Positions 18,931-28,800 of a stretch of 57,759 nucleotides of DNA are shown one piece after another. Numbering within the stretch: the first letter of the stretch is position 1; the number at the start of each line of letters is the position of its first letter. This DNA is from Fictibacillus norfolkensis (GTDB lineage: Bacteria; Bacillota; Bacilli; Bacillales; Fictibacillaceae): contig NZ_JACSQM010000014.1 of the NCBI RefSeq assembly GCF_014836645.1, positions 1 through 57,759 on the forward strand, in the 5' to 3' direction. The translations under genes and the position numbers were made by a program. Below the pieces are notes generated by a model. It was not told where the DNA came from and ran no database searches. It saw only the letters and a list, made by a program, of their open reading frames with translations.

Positions 18931-19761
18931 ATGAAATTAAAAAGAAGCGGAAGAATGGTAGATTTAACAGGTTACCTTCTTCACCATCCCCATCAACTCA
19001 TCCCTTTATCTTATTTTGTAGAACGGTACGAATCGGCGAAATCATCGATCAGTGAAGATCTTGCTATTATTAAAGAGCACTTTGAACAACACGGTTTAGG
19101 ACATGTTCAAACGGTTCCAGGTGCGGCCGGCGGTGTTAAATATATTCCAGGCATAGACCAAGCAGAAGCGGAAGAAACGGTAAAAGAACTGGTTGAGCTG
19201 CTTGAAGACCCTAGCCGTATCTTGCCTGGAGGGTATTTGTACGTCACAGATATCATCGGAAACCCTAGATTAGTGAACCAGATCGGAAGGCTGTTCGCAT
19301 CTGCTTTCTCATCGCGGAAAATTGATGTAGTGATGACGATCGCAACAAAAGGCATCCCGCTTGCTTACGCAGTAGCTACACATCTAAACGTTCCGGTCGT
19401 CGTTGTACGAAGCAACAGCAGAGTAACAGAAGGGTCTACCGTAAGTATCAACTATGTTTCAGGTTCGACCAAACGTATTCAGACGATGGCTCTTGCAAGA
19501 AGAAGCATCAAACAAGGGTCACGTGTACTCATCATCGATGACTTTATGAAAGCGGGCGGAACCATCAAGGGAATGATCAGCTTGATCGAAGAGTTTCAAG
19601 CACACATTGAAGGTATCGGTGTTCTCGTTGAGGCTCAAGAAGTTTCAGAGAGACTTGTAGATGATTATGTTTCCATTGCACGACTTGCACAAGTGAACGA
19701 AAAAGAAAATCGCATCGAAGTGGAAAAAGGCAATTACTTTCTAAACGGAGGTCAAGCATGA
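18931..19761 (+). CDS. purR: Purine operon repressor PurR
   Basis: Gram-positive PurR represses purine synthesis and salvage genes; PRPP relieves it. The 276-residue protein has an N-terminal winged-helix domain (about 1-75) and a phosphoribosyltransferase-like domain with the PRPP loop [13 protein letters not shown] near residue 200. ATG at 18931 follows GGAGG; an in-frame TTG at 18919 is inside that region. Two PurBox-like sites flank its own -10. Its stop codon overlaps the ridA start (ATGA). Confidence 0.95.
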   Translation: MKLKRSGRMVDLTGYLLHHPHQLIPLSYFVERYESAKSSISEDLAIIKEHFEQHGLGHVQTVPGAAGGVKYIPGIDQAEAEETVKELVELLEDPSRILPGGYLYVTDIIGNPRLVNQIGRLFASAFSSRKIDVVMTIATKGIPLAYAVATHLNVPVVVVRSNSRVTEGSTVSINYVSGSTKRIQTMALARRSIKQGSRVLIIDDFMKAGGTIKGMISLIEEFQAHIEGIGVLVEAQEVSERLVDDYVSIARLAQVNEKENRIEVEKGNYFLNGGQA

Positions 19762-20135
19762 TGAAAAAAATTCATACAGAAGAAGCACCGGCGGCAATCG
19801 GCCCTTATTCTCAAGGAATCATAATCGACCAATTGTTCTTCAGTTCAGGTCAGATTCCTCTTACAAAAGAAGGCGTCATGATCGATGGAGATGTGAAGGA
19901 ACAGACTCATCAAGTTTTTCAAAATCTGCAAGCGGTATTGAAAGAAGCAGGATCTTCGCTTGATCAAGTCGTAAAAGCAACGGTTTTTATTAGCGACATG
20001 AACGAGTTTGCTGATATTAATGAAGTGTATGCTGAATATTTTAACGAACATAAACCAGCGCGCTCTTGCGTAGAAGTTGCGCGGCTCCCAAAAGATGCAA
20101 AAGTAGAAATCGAAGTTATCGCACTTACAAAATAA
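19758..20135 (+). CDS. ridA: RidA family enamine/imine deaminase (YabJ)
   Basis: RidA proteins hydrolyse reactive 2-aminoacrylate-type intermediates; B. subtilis YabJ is also needed for normal PurR-dependent control. The 125-residue protein has [18 protein letters not shown] and the active-site [14 protein letters not shown] with the conserved Arg. GGAGG at 19747-19751 gives 6-nt spacing to ATG 19758, which overlaps the purR stop. The purR-ridA pair is one transcription unit. Confidence 0.95.
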   Translation: MMKKIHTEEAPAAIGPYSQGIIIDQLFFSSGQIPLTKEGVMIDGDVKEQTHQVFQNLQAVLKEAGSSLDQVVKATVFISDMNEFADINEVYAEYFNEHKPARSCVEVARLPKDAKVEIEVIALTK

Positions 20136-20158
20136 GTCCCTGTGGGGCTTATTTTTTT
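20131..20158 (+). terminator. purR-ridA terminator
   Basis: A 10-bp stem (20131-20140 with 20144-20153, one G-T pair) with a TGT loop and a T run. The ridA stop codon lies in the left arm. Confidence 0.9.
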
Positions 20159-20218
20159 CCTTTTTTAAAAGGTCCCTTTATATAGCAGCTGTGAGTCCGC
20201 GGCTCTTTATTGGGGCTT

Positions 20219-20378
20219 GAGGGTATAGGGATGGCTTTTTGTTGTCGAAATCTGTAAACTCGCCGTTATATGAGGAAAACTCGCCGGATTATATGAAAAA
20301 CTCGCTGTATTATCTTCAAAATTTCTAGAATTAAGTTTAATTTTTCTAGAATTACCACATCTAATACCCCAATAGGTA
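20219..20378 (+). repeat. Capped 21-bp mini-array element, copy C
   Basis: The left cap is GAGGGTATAGGGATGG (from 20219). GTCGA starts at 20244, exactly 13 nt before five 21-nt units (20257-20361): three with AACTCGC and two with TTTCTAGAATTA. The right cap TAATACCCC follows at 20362-20370. Unit sequences resemble those of copy D. The stretch from 20379 to about 20580 is AT-rich and shows nothing else I can name. Confidence 0.8.
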
Positions 20379-20582
20379 TAAGTAGTGCCGATTTTGAACA
20401 ATTCAAAATAGCTGAAATCGACCTATTTTTTCTCTTGAAATTTTTTTCACTACCTATTTCACTCTTGGAATGGGTTCTTTTTGTTCGTAAAAATGATAAT
20501 TAACCCTCTAAATTGCACCTCTAAAAAGTAATAAAAATACTTAATACGATCCTCAAAACACTAGACGAGATAGGGCGTCACA

Positions 20583-20637
20583 AATTTTTTAAAAATTTTT
20601 ATTATTCCAAGAAGGATTTTGTAAAAAGCTGCAGAAT
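20583..20637 (+). promoter_or_regulatory. spoVG sigma-H promoter with AT-rich upstream box
   Basis: GAAGGATTT (20611-20619), 11 nt, GCAGAAT (20631-20637) fit the sigma-H patterns RnAGGAWWW and RnnGAAT. An AT-only palindromic stretch (20583-20600) lies just upstream; in B. subtilis such a box is the AbrB target and stimulates the promoter. Confidence 0.88.
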
Positions 20638-20680
20638 TGTAGTATTACGTTCTTATTTTGGAAAAAGGTGGTGTTTGTGA

Positions 20681-20971
20681 GTGGAAGTGACTGACGTAAG
20701 ATTACGCCGTGTAAATACAGAAGGCCGTATGAAAGCGATTGCCTCCATTACAATCGATCATGAATTTGTCATTCATGATATTAGGGTAATTGATGGCAAT
20801 AATGGAATGTTCGTAGCTATGCCAAGCAAACGAACACCAGACGGAGAGTTCCGTGATATCGCGCATCCGATCACGTCTAGTACACGTGAGAAGATCCAAA
20901 ACGCGGTGTTAACAGAATATCACCGTATGGGAGAGATGGAGTCTGCTTTAGAAGAAGCAGGAGCTTCTTAA
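20681..20971 (+). CDS. spoVG: SpoVG RNA-binding regulator
   Basis: SpoVG is a small nucleic-acid-binding protein involved in asymmetric septation and cortex formation. The 96-residue protein starts [17 protein letters not shown] and has [19 protein letters not shown], the most conserved part. It starts at GTG (20681) after AAAGGTGGTG. A sigma-H promoter with an AT-rich box upstream suggests repression by AbrB, whose gene lies about 11 kb upstream. Confidence 0.96.
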   Translation: MEVTDVRLRRVNTEGRMKAIASITIDHEFVIHDIRVIDGNNGMFVAMPSKRTPDGEFRDIAHPITSSTREKIQNAVLTEYHRMGEMESALEEAGAS

Positions 20972-20988
20972 TATCTCAATAAGAATTT

Positions 20989-21022
20989 AGAGCCTGGTCA
21001 GAATGATTAGGTTCTTTTTATT
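20989..21022 (+). terminator. spoVG terminator
   Basis: AGAGCCT (20989-20995) pairs with AGGTTCT (21009-21015), with an inner GTCA/TGAT stem and a T-rich tail. Confidence 0.75.
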
Positions 21023-21136
21023 TGCTCTTTTTTTCCTCATAAGAAAGAACCTTCCTATATATACCCCTTACATTCATAAAAATCACCTCATTTTTAAATA
21101 AAATTTATCAAACCATTGACAATCCCGCGTCACTTC

Positions 21137-21165
21137 TTGAAATGAATACGGGTTTAAGATATATT
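21137..21165 (+). promoter_or_regulatory. glmU-prs sigma-A promoter
   Basis: TTGAAA (21137-21142), 17 nt, TATATT (21160-21165), about 55 nt before the glmU start. Confidence 0.8.
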
Positions 21166-21220
21166 CGTAATGGTATGTTAAGAAATATTAAAGATATAGG
21201 AAAATGGATGGAGGTTCACA

Positions 21221-22600
21221 ATGACAAATCGCTATGCGGTCATTCTTGCTGCGGGTCAAGGAACAAGGATGAAATCCAAGTTATATAAAGTGTTACATCC
21301 TGTTTGTGGGAAACCGATGGTTCAACATGTTGTTGATCAGATCAACTCTCTTCAAATGAAACAGTTGGTGGCTGTTGTCGGCCATGGTGCTGAAAAAGTT
21401 CAGGATCAACTAGGATCTGACGTTCAGTACGTGCTTCAAGAAGAGCAGCTTGGTACAGCACATGCTGTTATGCAGGCGGAAGACGCCCTAGCAAATAAAG
21501 AAGGAATCACACTTGTTGTTTGTGGTGATACACCTCTTATTACTTCGGAAACAATGGAAAAGCTGATTGCTGAACATGAGTCCCTTGGTGCAAAAGCAAC
21601 GATTCTAACAGCTAAGGCGGAAGACCCTACTGGATACGGACGCATTATCCGTAACAGCGAAGGAACTGTAGAACGCAATGTCGAGCACAAAGATGCTTCA
21701 GAAGAAGAGCGTAAAGTTACTGAGATCAACACAGGAACTTACTGCTTTGATAATAAAGCGTTATTTGATGCGCTTAAACAAGTGAACAACGAAAACGTAC
21801 AAGGTGAATATTATTTGCCAGATGTTATAGAAATCTTAAAAAATGCAGGCGAAGTAGTAGCTGCTTATCAAACACCAGATTTCAATGAAACACTTGGTGT
21901 AAATGATCGAGTGGCATTATCGCAAGCTGAACGTTATATGAAGAAACGAATCAACGAACGCCACATGAGAAATGGTGTTACGTTGATCGATCCTGATCAA
22001 ACCTATATTTCAGATGACGCGGTAATCGGTAGCGATACGGTCATCTATCCTGGGACTGTAATCTTAGGGAAAACGAAAATAGGCGAAGAAAACATTATCG
22101 GTCCTCAATCTGAGATCAAAGATAGTGTTATTGGAAATGGAAACACGATTCGTCAATCTGTTATTCACGATAGTGAAGTTGGAGATCTGACAGCTATCGG
22201 TCCATTTGCTCACATCCGTCCAAAGTCCGTACTTGAGAACAAAGTAAAGATCGGAAACTTTGTAGAAATAAAAAAATCTGTGATGAGTACAGGAAGTAAA
22301 GCGTCTCATCTTAGCTATATCGGTGATGCTGAGATCGGAAAAGATGTAAACTTAGGCTGCGGATCTATCACAGTGAATTACGATGGTAAGAATAAGTTCT
22401 TAACAAAAGTAGAAGATGGGGCGTTTATTGGTTGTAACTCTAACTTAGTTGCTCCGGTTACCGTTGGCAAAAATGCTTATGTTGCAGCAGGATCAACAAT
22501 TACAAACGATGTTCCTGCAGAGTCATTATCCATTGCAAGATCGCGTCAAACTGTAAAAGAAAACTACGTTCAAAAGTTAAACGAAAAGCAAAACCAATAA
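21221..22600 (+). CDS. glmU: Bifunctional GlmU acetyltransferase/uridyltransferase
   Basis: GlmU acetylates glucosamine-1-phosphate and couples it to UTP, giving UDP-GlcNAc for peptidoglycan and teichoic acids. The 459-residue protein has an N-terminal nucleotidyltransferase domain with [11 protein letters not shown] (8-18) and a C-terminal left-handed beta helix of hexapeptide repeats from about residue 250. [10 protein letters not shown] and [14 protein letters not shown] mark the acetyltransferase site. It is followed by prs with a 30-nt gap. Confidence 0.97.
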   Translation: MTNRYAVILAAGQGTRMKSKLYKVLHPVCGKPMVQHVVDQINSLQMKQLVAVVGHGAEKVQDQLGSDVQYVLQEEQLGTAHAVMQAEDALANKEGITLVVCGDTPLITSETMEKLIAEHESLGAKATILTAKAEDPTGYGRIIRNSEGTVERNVEHKDASEEERKVTEINTGTYCFDNKALFDALKQVNNENVQGEYYLPDVIEILKNAGEVVAAYQTPDFNETLGVNDRVALSQAERYMKKRINERHMRNGVTLIDPDQTYISDDAVIGSDTVIYPGTVILGKTKIGEENIIGPQSEIKDSVIGNGNTIRQSVIHDSEVGDLTAIGPFAHIRPKSVLENKVKIGNFVEIKKSVMSTGSKASHLSYIGDAEIGKDVNLGCGSITVNYDGKNKFLTKVEDGAFIGCNSNLVAPVTVGKNAYVAAGSTITNDVPAESLSIARSRQTVKENYVQKLNEKQNQ

Positions 22601-22630
22601 TTTTAAGAGTGGGGAAGGATGGAGCCATCA

Positions 22631-23581
22631 ATGAGTACGTATGTAGATCCTACATTGAAAGTTTTTACGTTAAATTCTAACAAGGAATTATCAAAGGAGA
22701 TTGCTCAGCACATTGGAATTGAGCTTGGAGAAAGTTCAGTAACCAAGTTTAGTGACGGGGAAATTCAGATTAACATTGAAGAAAGTATTCGTGGCTGTGA
22801 AGTTTACGTTATTCAATCAACGAGTGACCCGGTTAACCAACACTTGATGGAACTATTAATCATGATTGATGCTTTAAAGCGTGCATCTGCAAAAACAATT
22901 AACGTAGTAATGCCTTACTATGGTTATGCACGCCAAGACCGTAAAGCTCGTGCCCGCGAGCCGATCACAGCTAAACTTGTAGCTAACCTGCTTGAAACGG
23001 CTGGTGCAACACGTGTTATTGCAATCGATCTTCATGCGACTCAAATTCAAGGCTTCTTCGACATCCCTGTTGATCAATTACTTGGTGTGCCGATCTTAGC
23101 AAATTATTTTGCAAATAAAGAACTAGACGATATCGTAATCGTTTCACCGGATCATGGCGGAGTTACGAGAGCAAGAAAGATGGCAGATCGCTTAAAAGCA
23201 CCAATCGCTATCATTGATAAGCGACGTCCTCGCCCGAACGTATCTGAAGTTATGAATATCGTAGGTAACATTGAAGGGAAAACAGCGATCTTAATCGATG
23301 ATATTATCGATACGGCTGGAACGATCACTTTAGCGGCTAATGCACTTGTAGAAAACGGTGCAAAAGAAGTTTACGCATGCTGTACACACCCTGTACTTTC
23401 AGGCCCTGCAATGGATCGTATCCAGAACTCTTCTATTAAAGAGCTTGTTGTTACAAACACGATCGTACTTCCTGAAGAGAAGAAGATTGATAAAGTAACA
23501 CAGCTTTCTGTAGCTCCTTTATTAGGAGAAGCAATTATTCGCGTGCACGAGCAACTATCTGTTTCTAAATTGTTTGATTAA
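22631..23581 (+). CDS. prs: Ribose-phosphate pyrophosphokinase
   Basis: Prs makes PRPP, the precursor for nucleotides, His and Trp, and the effector of PurR encoded nearby. The 316-residue class I enzyme has [14 protein letters not shown], the [11 protein letters not shown] flexible loop, [11 protein letters not shown] and the PRPP-binding [13 protein letters not shown] at 22631 is preferred over ATG at 22619: GGATGGAG (22617-22624) is then well spaced and the N-terminus matches orthologues. Confidence 0.96.
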   Translation: MSTYVDPTLKVFTLNSNKELSKEIAQHIGIELGESSVTKFSDGEIQINIEESIRGCEVYVIQSTSDPVNQHLMELLIMIDALKRASAKTINVVMPYYGYARQDRKARAREPITAKLVANLLETAGATRVIAIDLHATQIQGFFDIPVDQLLGVPILANYFANKELDDIVIVSPDHGGVTRARKMADRLKAPIAIIDKRRPRPNVSEVMNIVGNIEGKTAILIDDIIDTAGTITLAANALVENGAKEVYACCTHPVLSGPAMDRIQNSSIKELVVTNTIVLPEEKKIDKVTQLSVAPLLGEAIIRVHEQLSVSKLFD

Positions 23582-23640
23582 GATATAAAGTCTTCTATAG
23601 AGAAAGTTGTTTTTGGAATTTTTTCACTCATCTTTGAACA

Positions 23641-23777
23641 GTTGATTGGAGTGTAAGGTGCGAGACTCCTGGGGGATCAGCGGGACAGGTGAGACTCTTA
23701 ATAGTGCAAGGCACTAAGAGGCTCACCGCACGCCCCCCGGAAAGCGAGCATCCTGGAACGGAAATCAACCACTTTCA
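23641..23777 (+). repeat. GC-rich palindromic repeat, copy 2
   Basis: Bounded by GTTGATT (23641) and AATCAAC (ending 23769), with the inner hairpin GGTGAGACTCTTA...TAAGAGGCTCACC. It lies between prs and the sigma-B promoter of ctc. Confidence 0.85.
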
Positions 23778-23844
23778 AGAGCAACAAGTCAGCATTATCA
23801 ATTTTCGCTTAAGAAGTGCTTGCTTAATCGATTTCTAACTTCAC

Positions 23845-23870
23845 GTTTTAAAATCTTTCAGTTCGGGTAA
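23845..23870 (+). promoter_or_regulatory. Sigma-B promoter of ctc/rplY
   Basis: GTTTTA (23845-23850), 14 nt, GGGTAA (23865-23870) match the sigma-B consensus GTTTAA and GGGTAT closely. ctc of B. subtilis is a classic sigma-B reporter gene. Confidence 0.85.
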
Positions 23871-23910
23871 TCCTTTAAAGAGACTCGAAATAGGAAAGGT
23901 GGATCTCATT

Positions 23911-24564
23911 ATGGCAACGAATCTAACAGTCGAAAAAAGAAATACAGACAAACGTTCGATCTTAACGGAATTAAGAAGTAAAGGGCATTTCCCAGCAAAC
24001 TTATATGGTTATGGGACTAAAGCTGTAGCTCTATCTGTTGATGAGCCAGAATTTATTAAAGCTTACAGAGAAGTTGGTAAGAATGGCGTACTTAAATTAA
24101 AAGTAGATGGAAAGAATTATTCTGTCATGGTACAGGATATGCAAGTTCATCCTTTGAAAAATTCTGTTACGCACGTAGACTTCCTAGCAATTGACTTAAA
24201 TAAAGAAACAGAAGCAGAGGTGCCGGTTGTTTTAACAGGTGAATCTGTTGGTGTTAAAGAAGGCGGAGTGCTTCAGCGTGTTCTTGCAACTGTAAATGTT
24301 AAAGCACTACCTGCTGACTTCCCAGAACAATTGGAAGCTTCTGTAGATGATTTGAATATCGGTGATTCCTTATCTGTTAAGGACTTGCCTACAGGTAAAA
24401 AATACGAAATTCTTCACGAGGAAGACGAAGTGATTGCGAGTGTAACTCCTCCAAAACTTCAAGATGAAGAAACAGATGAAGAAACAGAAGAAGCGGATGC
24501 TGAAGGAGATGCTCCAGAATCCTCTGAATCTGTTGCTGATGACAGTCAGGAAGAAGAAAAGTAA
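23911..24564 (+). CDS. rplY: Ribosomal protein L25, general stress protein Ctc
   Basis: A 217-residue L25/TL5/Ctc family protein that binds 5S rRNA in the 50S subunit. The N-terminal L25 domain (about 1-92) includes SKGHFPANLYG and VMVQDMQVHPL; the C-terminal TL5 beta domain follows to about residue 180. The last 30 residues are a highly acidic tail. ATG at 23911 follows AAAGGTGG (23894-23901). A sigma-B promoter upstream and a terminator downstream make it a stress-induced single gene. Confidence 0.95.
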   Translation: MATNLTVEKRNTDKRSILTELRSKGHFPANLYGYGTKAVALSVDEPEFIKAYREVGKNGVLKLKVDGKNYSVMVQDMQVHPLKNSVTHVDFLAIDLNKETEAEVPVVLTGESVGVKEGGVLQRVLATVNVKALPADFPEQLEASVDDLNIGDSLSVKDLPTGKKYEILHEEDEVIASVTPPKLQDEETDEETEEADAEGDAPESSESVADDSQEEEK

Positions 24565-24584
24565 GACGAATAGAATGAATAAAT

Positions 24585-24613
24585 ATAAAAACGCAGCGAC
24601 CGCTGCGTTTTTA
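24585..24613 (+). terminator. ctc terminator
   Basis: A GC-rich stem (24591-24597 with 24602-24608), extended by A-T pairs, with a GACC loop and a T run. Confidence 0.92.
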
Positions 24614-24673
24614 TTCTGTTATCCCAATTGTGTATAATGTTTATAAGACAATTGAAGGTAAGGTGAACATAGA

Positions 24674-25234
24674 GTGAAATTGTTTATTGGGCTCGGGAAT
24701 CCAGGATCCCGTTTTGATGGTACCCGGCATAATATAGGTTTTGAAGTCATCGATACATTATCAGACTCCTTAAACATCCCCCTGCAGCAAACAAAGTTCA
24801 AAGGAATTTACGGAACTGGTGTAGTTAAGGGAGAGAAAGTTTTCTTACTAAAACCGCTAACGTATATGAATTTATCTGGAGAATGTATAGGGCCTTTCAT
24901 GGATTATTTTCAGATTCCCTTAGAAGACATGATCGTCGTGTACGATGATCTTGATACTGTACCAGGAAAACTAAGACTTCGTACAAAGGGAAGCGCAGGA
25001 GGGCATAACGGTATTAAATCTATGATCGCTCATCTTGGCACGCAAGAATTCAAGAGGATCCGCTTTGGTATCGGACGCCCGACGAATCAACAGCCAGTTC
25101 CGGATTTTGTATTAAACCGTTTTTCTAAAGAGGAACTCGTAGATATCGAACATGGTATCGACCGATCTGTGAAAGCTTGCGAAGCTTTTCTAGATACAAC
25201 GTTTGATAAAGTTATGAATAAGTTTAACGGCTAA
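24674..25234 (+). CDS. pth: Peptidyl-tRNA hydrolase (SpoVC)
   Basis: Pth recycles peptidyl-tRNA released from stalled ribosomes. The 186-residue protein has [18 protein letters not shown] with the catalytic His near residue 20, [12 protein letters not shown] and [25 protein letters not shown]. It starts with GTG at 24674. A possible -10 (TATAAT, 24633-24638, preceded by GTG) lies upstream without a clear -35. Confidence 0.96.
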   Translation: MKLFIGLGNPGSRFDGTRHNIGFEVIDTLSDSLNIPLQQTKFKGIYGTGVVKGEKVFLLKPLTYMNLSGECIGPFMDYFQIPLEDMIVVYDDLDTVPGKLRLRTKGSAGGHNGIKSMIAHLGTQEFKRIRFGIGRPTNQQPVPDFVLNRFSKEELVDIEHGIDRSVKACEAFLDTTFDKVMNKFNG

Positions 25235-25264
25235 AGAATAGATTACACATGTTCCGCTCATAAT

Positions 25265-25283
25265 GGTTAGTATAATGCTAACC
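25265..25283. promoter_or_regulatory. Inverted repeat over a -10-like site before fin
   Basis: GGTTAG (25265-25270), TATAATG, CTAACC (25278-25283) form a perfect 6-bp inverted repeat around TATAAT, directly before the fin ribosome-binding site. It could be an operator or a leader hairpin. I found no clear sigma-F promoter for fin. Confidence 0.45.
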
Positions 25284-25298
25284 GAAAGGGGACTGTGC

Positions 25299-25529
25299 AT
25301 GGCTATTCATTACCGGTGCAGGCATTGTAAAACACATGTTGGTTCAATAGACCATCATACTGTTAATGCTGCACAGCTTGGATTTGAAACATTAAGTAAC
25401 GAAGAACGGCAGGAATTACTCTCCTATAAAGAGAATGGAGATATAGAAGTAACAACGACATGTGAGGATTGTCAGGATACGCTAGAACGTAATCCGGAGT
25501 ATCATACACTGAAATCCTTTATTCAATAA
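25299..25529 (+). CDS. fin: Anti-sigma-F factor Fin
   Basis: Fin (YabK) is a zinc-ribbon protein of 76 residues that inhibits sigma-F in the forespore and favours the switch to sigma-G. It has CRHC near residue 8 and CEDC near residue 58 as zinc ligands, and ends EYHTLKSFIQ like orthologues. GAAAGGGG (25284-25291) precedes ATG at 25299; an in-frame ATG at 25263 is poorly placed and adds unlike residues. It has its own terminator. Confidence 0.93.
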   Translation: MAIHYRCRHCKTHVGSIDHHTVNAAQLGFETLSNEERQELLSYKENGDIEVTTTCEDCQDTLERNPEYHTLKSFIQ

Positions 25530-25535
25530 GGTAAT

Positions 25536-25576
25536 GCTTTGGCCACAGCCTATTTAAGCGGGCCAAAGCCTTTTTC
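25536..25576 (+). terminator. fin terminator
   Basis: A 9-bp stem GCTTTGGCC/GGCCAAAGC (25536-25544 with 25561-25569) with a 16-nt loop and five T residues. Confidence 0.85.
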
Positions 25577-25636
25577 TGTTTAAAATGCTGACACAAAATA
25601 GATTCTTTGCTTTAGATTTTGCTGCATCATAGCAAA

Positions 25637-25772
25637 GTTGATTGTAGTGCAAGGTGCGAGACTCCTGGGGGATCAGCGGGACAGGTGAGACTCTTAATAG
25701 CGCATAGCGCTAAGAGGCTCACCGCACGCCCCCCGGAAAGCGAGCATCCTGGAACGGAGATCAACCACTTTC
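25637..25772 (+). repeat. GC-rich palindromic repeat, copy 3
   Basis: Bounded by GTTGATT (25637) and ATCAAC (ending 25765), nearly identical to copy 2 including the GACTCTTAATAG segment. It lies 48 bp before mfd. Confidence 0.85.
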
Positions 25773-25819
25773 AAAGCAATAGAACCAATGACTAGCACTT
25801 GTGAGAGGGGGAGTAAGAA

Positions 25820-28800
25820 ATGCTTGGATTGAAGAAATATTTTAGTCAGGGAGAAGACTTTAAATCGATAATGGATGGCATTAATGGAGGACTGAAAGAA
25901 CAACTTGTCGCTGGTCTTTCAGGCTCTGCTCGAACGATGCTTATCAGCAGTCTTCACGAGAATACAGGGAAACCTCAACTTGTCGTGACCCATAATCTGT
26001 TTCAAGCACAAAAACTATATGAAGATCTAACTTCTCTTTTATCTGAAGATGAAGTTTATTTATATCCTGTAAATGACCTGATTTCATCTGAGATGGCTAT
26101 ATCGAGTCCTGAATTGAAAAGCCAAAGAATTGAGGCTTTAAATCAGCTGAGTCGGTCTTTTAAAGGTGTCATCATCACGCCTGTTGCAGGGTTAAGACGA
26201 TACTTGCCACCCGTTGAGGTCTGGGAAAAAGCTGGTCTTTCTTTTCAGGTAGGTGAAGACATCGATTCAGATGAAGTCTTAAAAAAATTAGTTGCGATGG
26301 GTTATGAACGTTCATCGATGGTTCAAACACCGGGAGAATTTAGTGTTCGTGGTGGGATTATTGATATTTATCCGCTTACTGAAAAGAACCCTGTTCGAAT
26401 TGAGCTTTTTGACACAGAGATCGACTCTATCCGATATTTTGAAGCAGAAACACAACGTTCACAGGATAAGGTAAAGACAATTTCCATTGCACCAGCTGAA
26501 GAACTTATTCTTTTTGATGAACATTATAACAGCGCTGCAGATCGCATAGATGCGAAGTTAGCCTCTACTTTAAAAAATATCAAAGATGATGCACTTAAAG
26601 AAACACTCGTTGAAAATATCAGCTATGAAACAGGAAGGTTGCGCGAAAAGCAGCAGTTTCAGAGCATGTATAAATACGCATCCCTCTTTTACGATGAACC
26701 GGCGAGTCTTTTGCAATACATATCACCTAATAGCTTAGTGGTAATGGATGAGATCGGCCGTATTCAGGAAACGAGTCAGCAGCTAGATAAAGAAGAAGCA
26801 GAATGGCAGACGGCACTTCTTGAGCATGGAGAGCTGGTACAGGACCTTACGATCTCGCCTGATACAAACGGGTTGCTTGGTGATAAAAAAGCGTTCCCTA
26901 TTATCTATCTATCTCTGTTCTTAAGACATGTTCCTCACACACAGCCTCAAAATATTTTGAACGTAGAATGTAAGAGCATGCAGAATTTCCACGGTCAGAT
27001 GAATGTATTAAAAGGTGAGATGGATCGTTGGAAGAAGCTTGGGTTTGCGATCGTTTTTATAGCGATGAACAAAGAGCGTGCAACTCGGCTGGAACGCGTA
27101 CTTGCAGATTATGAGATGGATGCAGGTATCATTGGAGCAGATCAGAACATTCAGCCGAAAACGAGTCAGATCTTACTTGGAGATCTAGGAAGCGGATTTG
27201 AATCTGTGAAGCAAAAGCTCGTTGTAATCACAGAAGAAGAAGTATTTACGAAAAAAGCGAAACGTCCTGCAAGAAAACAGAAGATGACGAACGCAGAGCG
27301 AATCAAGAGCTACTCAGAATTAAAAGTTGGCGATTATGTCGTTCACGTGAATCACGGGATCGGTAAATACTTAGGAATCGAAACGCTTGAGATCAAAGGG
27401 GTTCATAAAGATTATCTGCATATTAAATATTCCGGAAACGATAAGCTGTACGTGCCCGTTGAACAGATCGACCAAGTTCAAAAATATGTAGGCTCTGAAG
27501 GCAAAGAACCTAAGATTTACACTCTTGGCGGTAGTGATTGGAAGAAAGTTAAGAGCAGAGTTAAGTCTTCGGTTCAAGATATTGCAGATGATCTCATCAA
27601 ACTTTATGCAGAGCGTGAAGCAAGCAGAGGATATGCATTTGCAGAAGATGGTGCAGAACAAGGTGAGTTTGAGGGAAGCTTCCCTTACCAAGAAACGGAC
27701 GATCAGCTTCGTGCCATCGAAGAGATCAAAAAAGACATGGAGGGCATCCGTCCGATGGATCGTCTTCTTTGTGGAGATGTAGGTTACGGAAAAACGGAAG
27801 TGGCGATCCGTGCAGCGTTTAAGGCGATTATGGACGGTAAACAAGTAGCGTTCCTTGTTCCTACTACAATCTTAGCTCAACAGCATTTTGAAACGTTTCG
27901 TGAGCGGTTTTCTGAGTTTCCGATCACGATCGGCAGTTTAAGCCGTTTTCGTTCGAAAAAAGAGCAGAATGAAGTGCTTAAAGGATTAAAAGCAGGCACG
28001 GTCGATATAGCGATCGGAACACATCGCCTGCTTTCTAAAGATGTTCAATATAAAGATCTAGGCTTGCTTATCATTGATGAAGAGCAGCGTTTTGGAGTTA
28101 CGCATAAAGAAAAGATTAAAACGCTAAAATCAAACGTGGATGTGCTTACGTTAACGGCAACACCTATACCGCGTACACTCCACATGTCGATGCTGGGTGT
28201 TCGTGATCTCTCTGTTATTGAAACACCACCTGAGAATCGTTTCCCGGTTCAAACATATGTGATGGACTATAATGGTTCTCTTGTTCGAGAAGCGATCGAA
28301 CGGGAGATGGGCCGCGGCGGGCAAGTGTATTTCTTATATAACCGTGTGGACTCAATCGAACGAATGGCAGAGCAAATCTCGATGCTTGTTCCTGATTGCC
28401 GTGTTGCCTATGCTCACGGTCAGATGTCTGAGAATGAGCTGGAAAGTGTCATGCTGGAGTTTTTAGAAGGAAACTATGATGTGTTAGTATCTACAACGAT
28501 CATCGAGACGGGTGTAGACATTCCTAACGTAAATACATTAATCGTCTACGATGCGGATAAGATGGGGCTCTCGCAGCTTTATCAATTAAGAGGGCGTGTT
28601 GGCCGTTCCAACCGTGTTGCTTATGCGTATTTTACGTATCAACGAGATAAAGTACTAACAGAAGTTGCGGAAAAACGTCTGCAGGCGATTAAAGAATTTA
28701 CCGAGTTAGGATCAGGGTTTAAGATCGCGATGCGAGATCTTTCCATTCGTGGTGCGGGTAATCTTCTAGGTGCCCAGCAACATGGATTTATCGACTCGGT

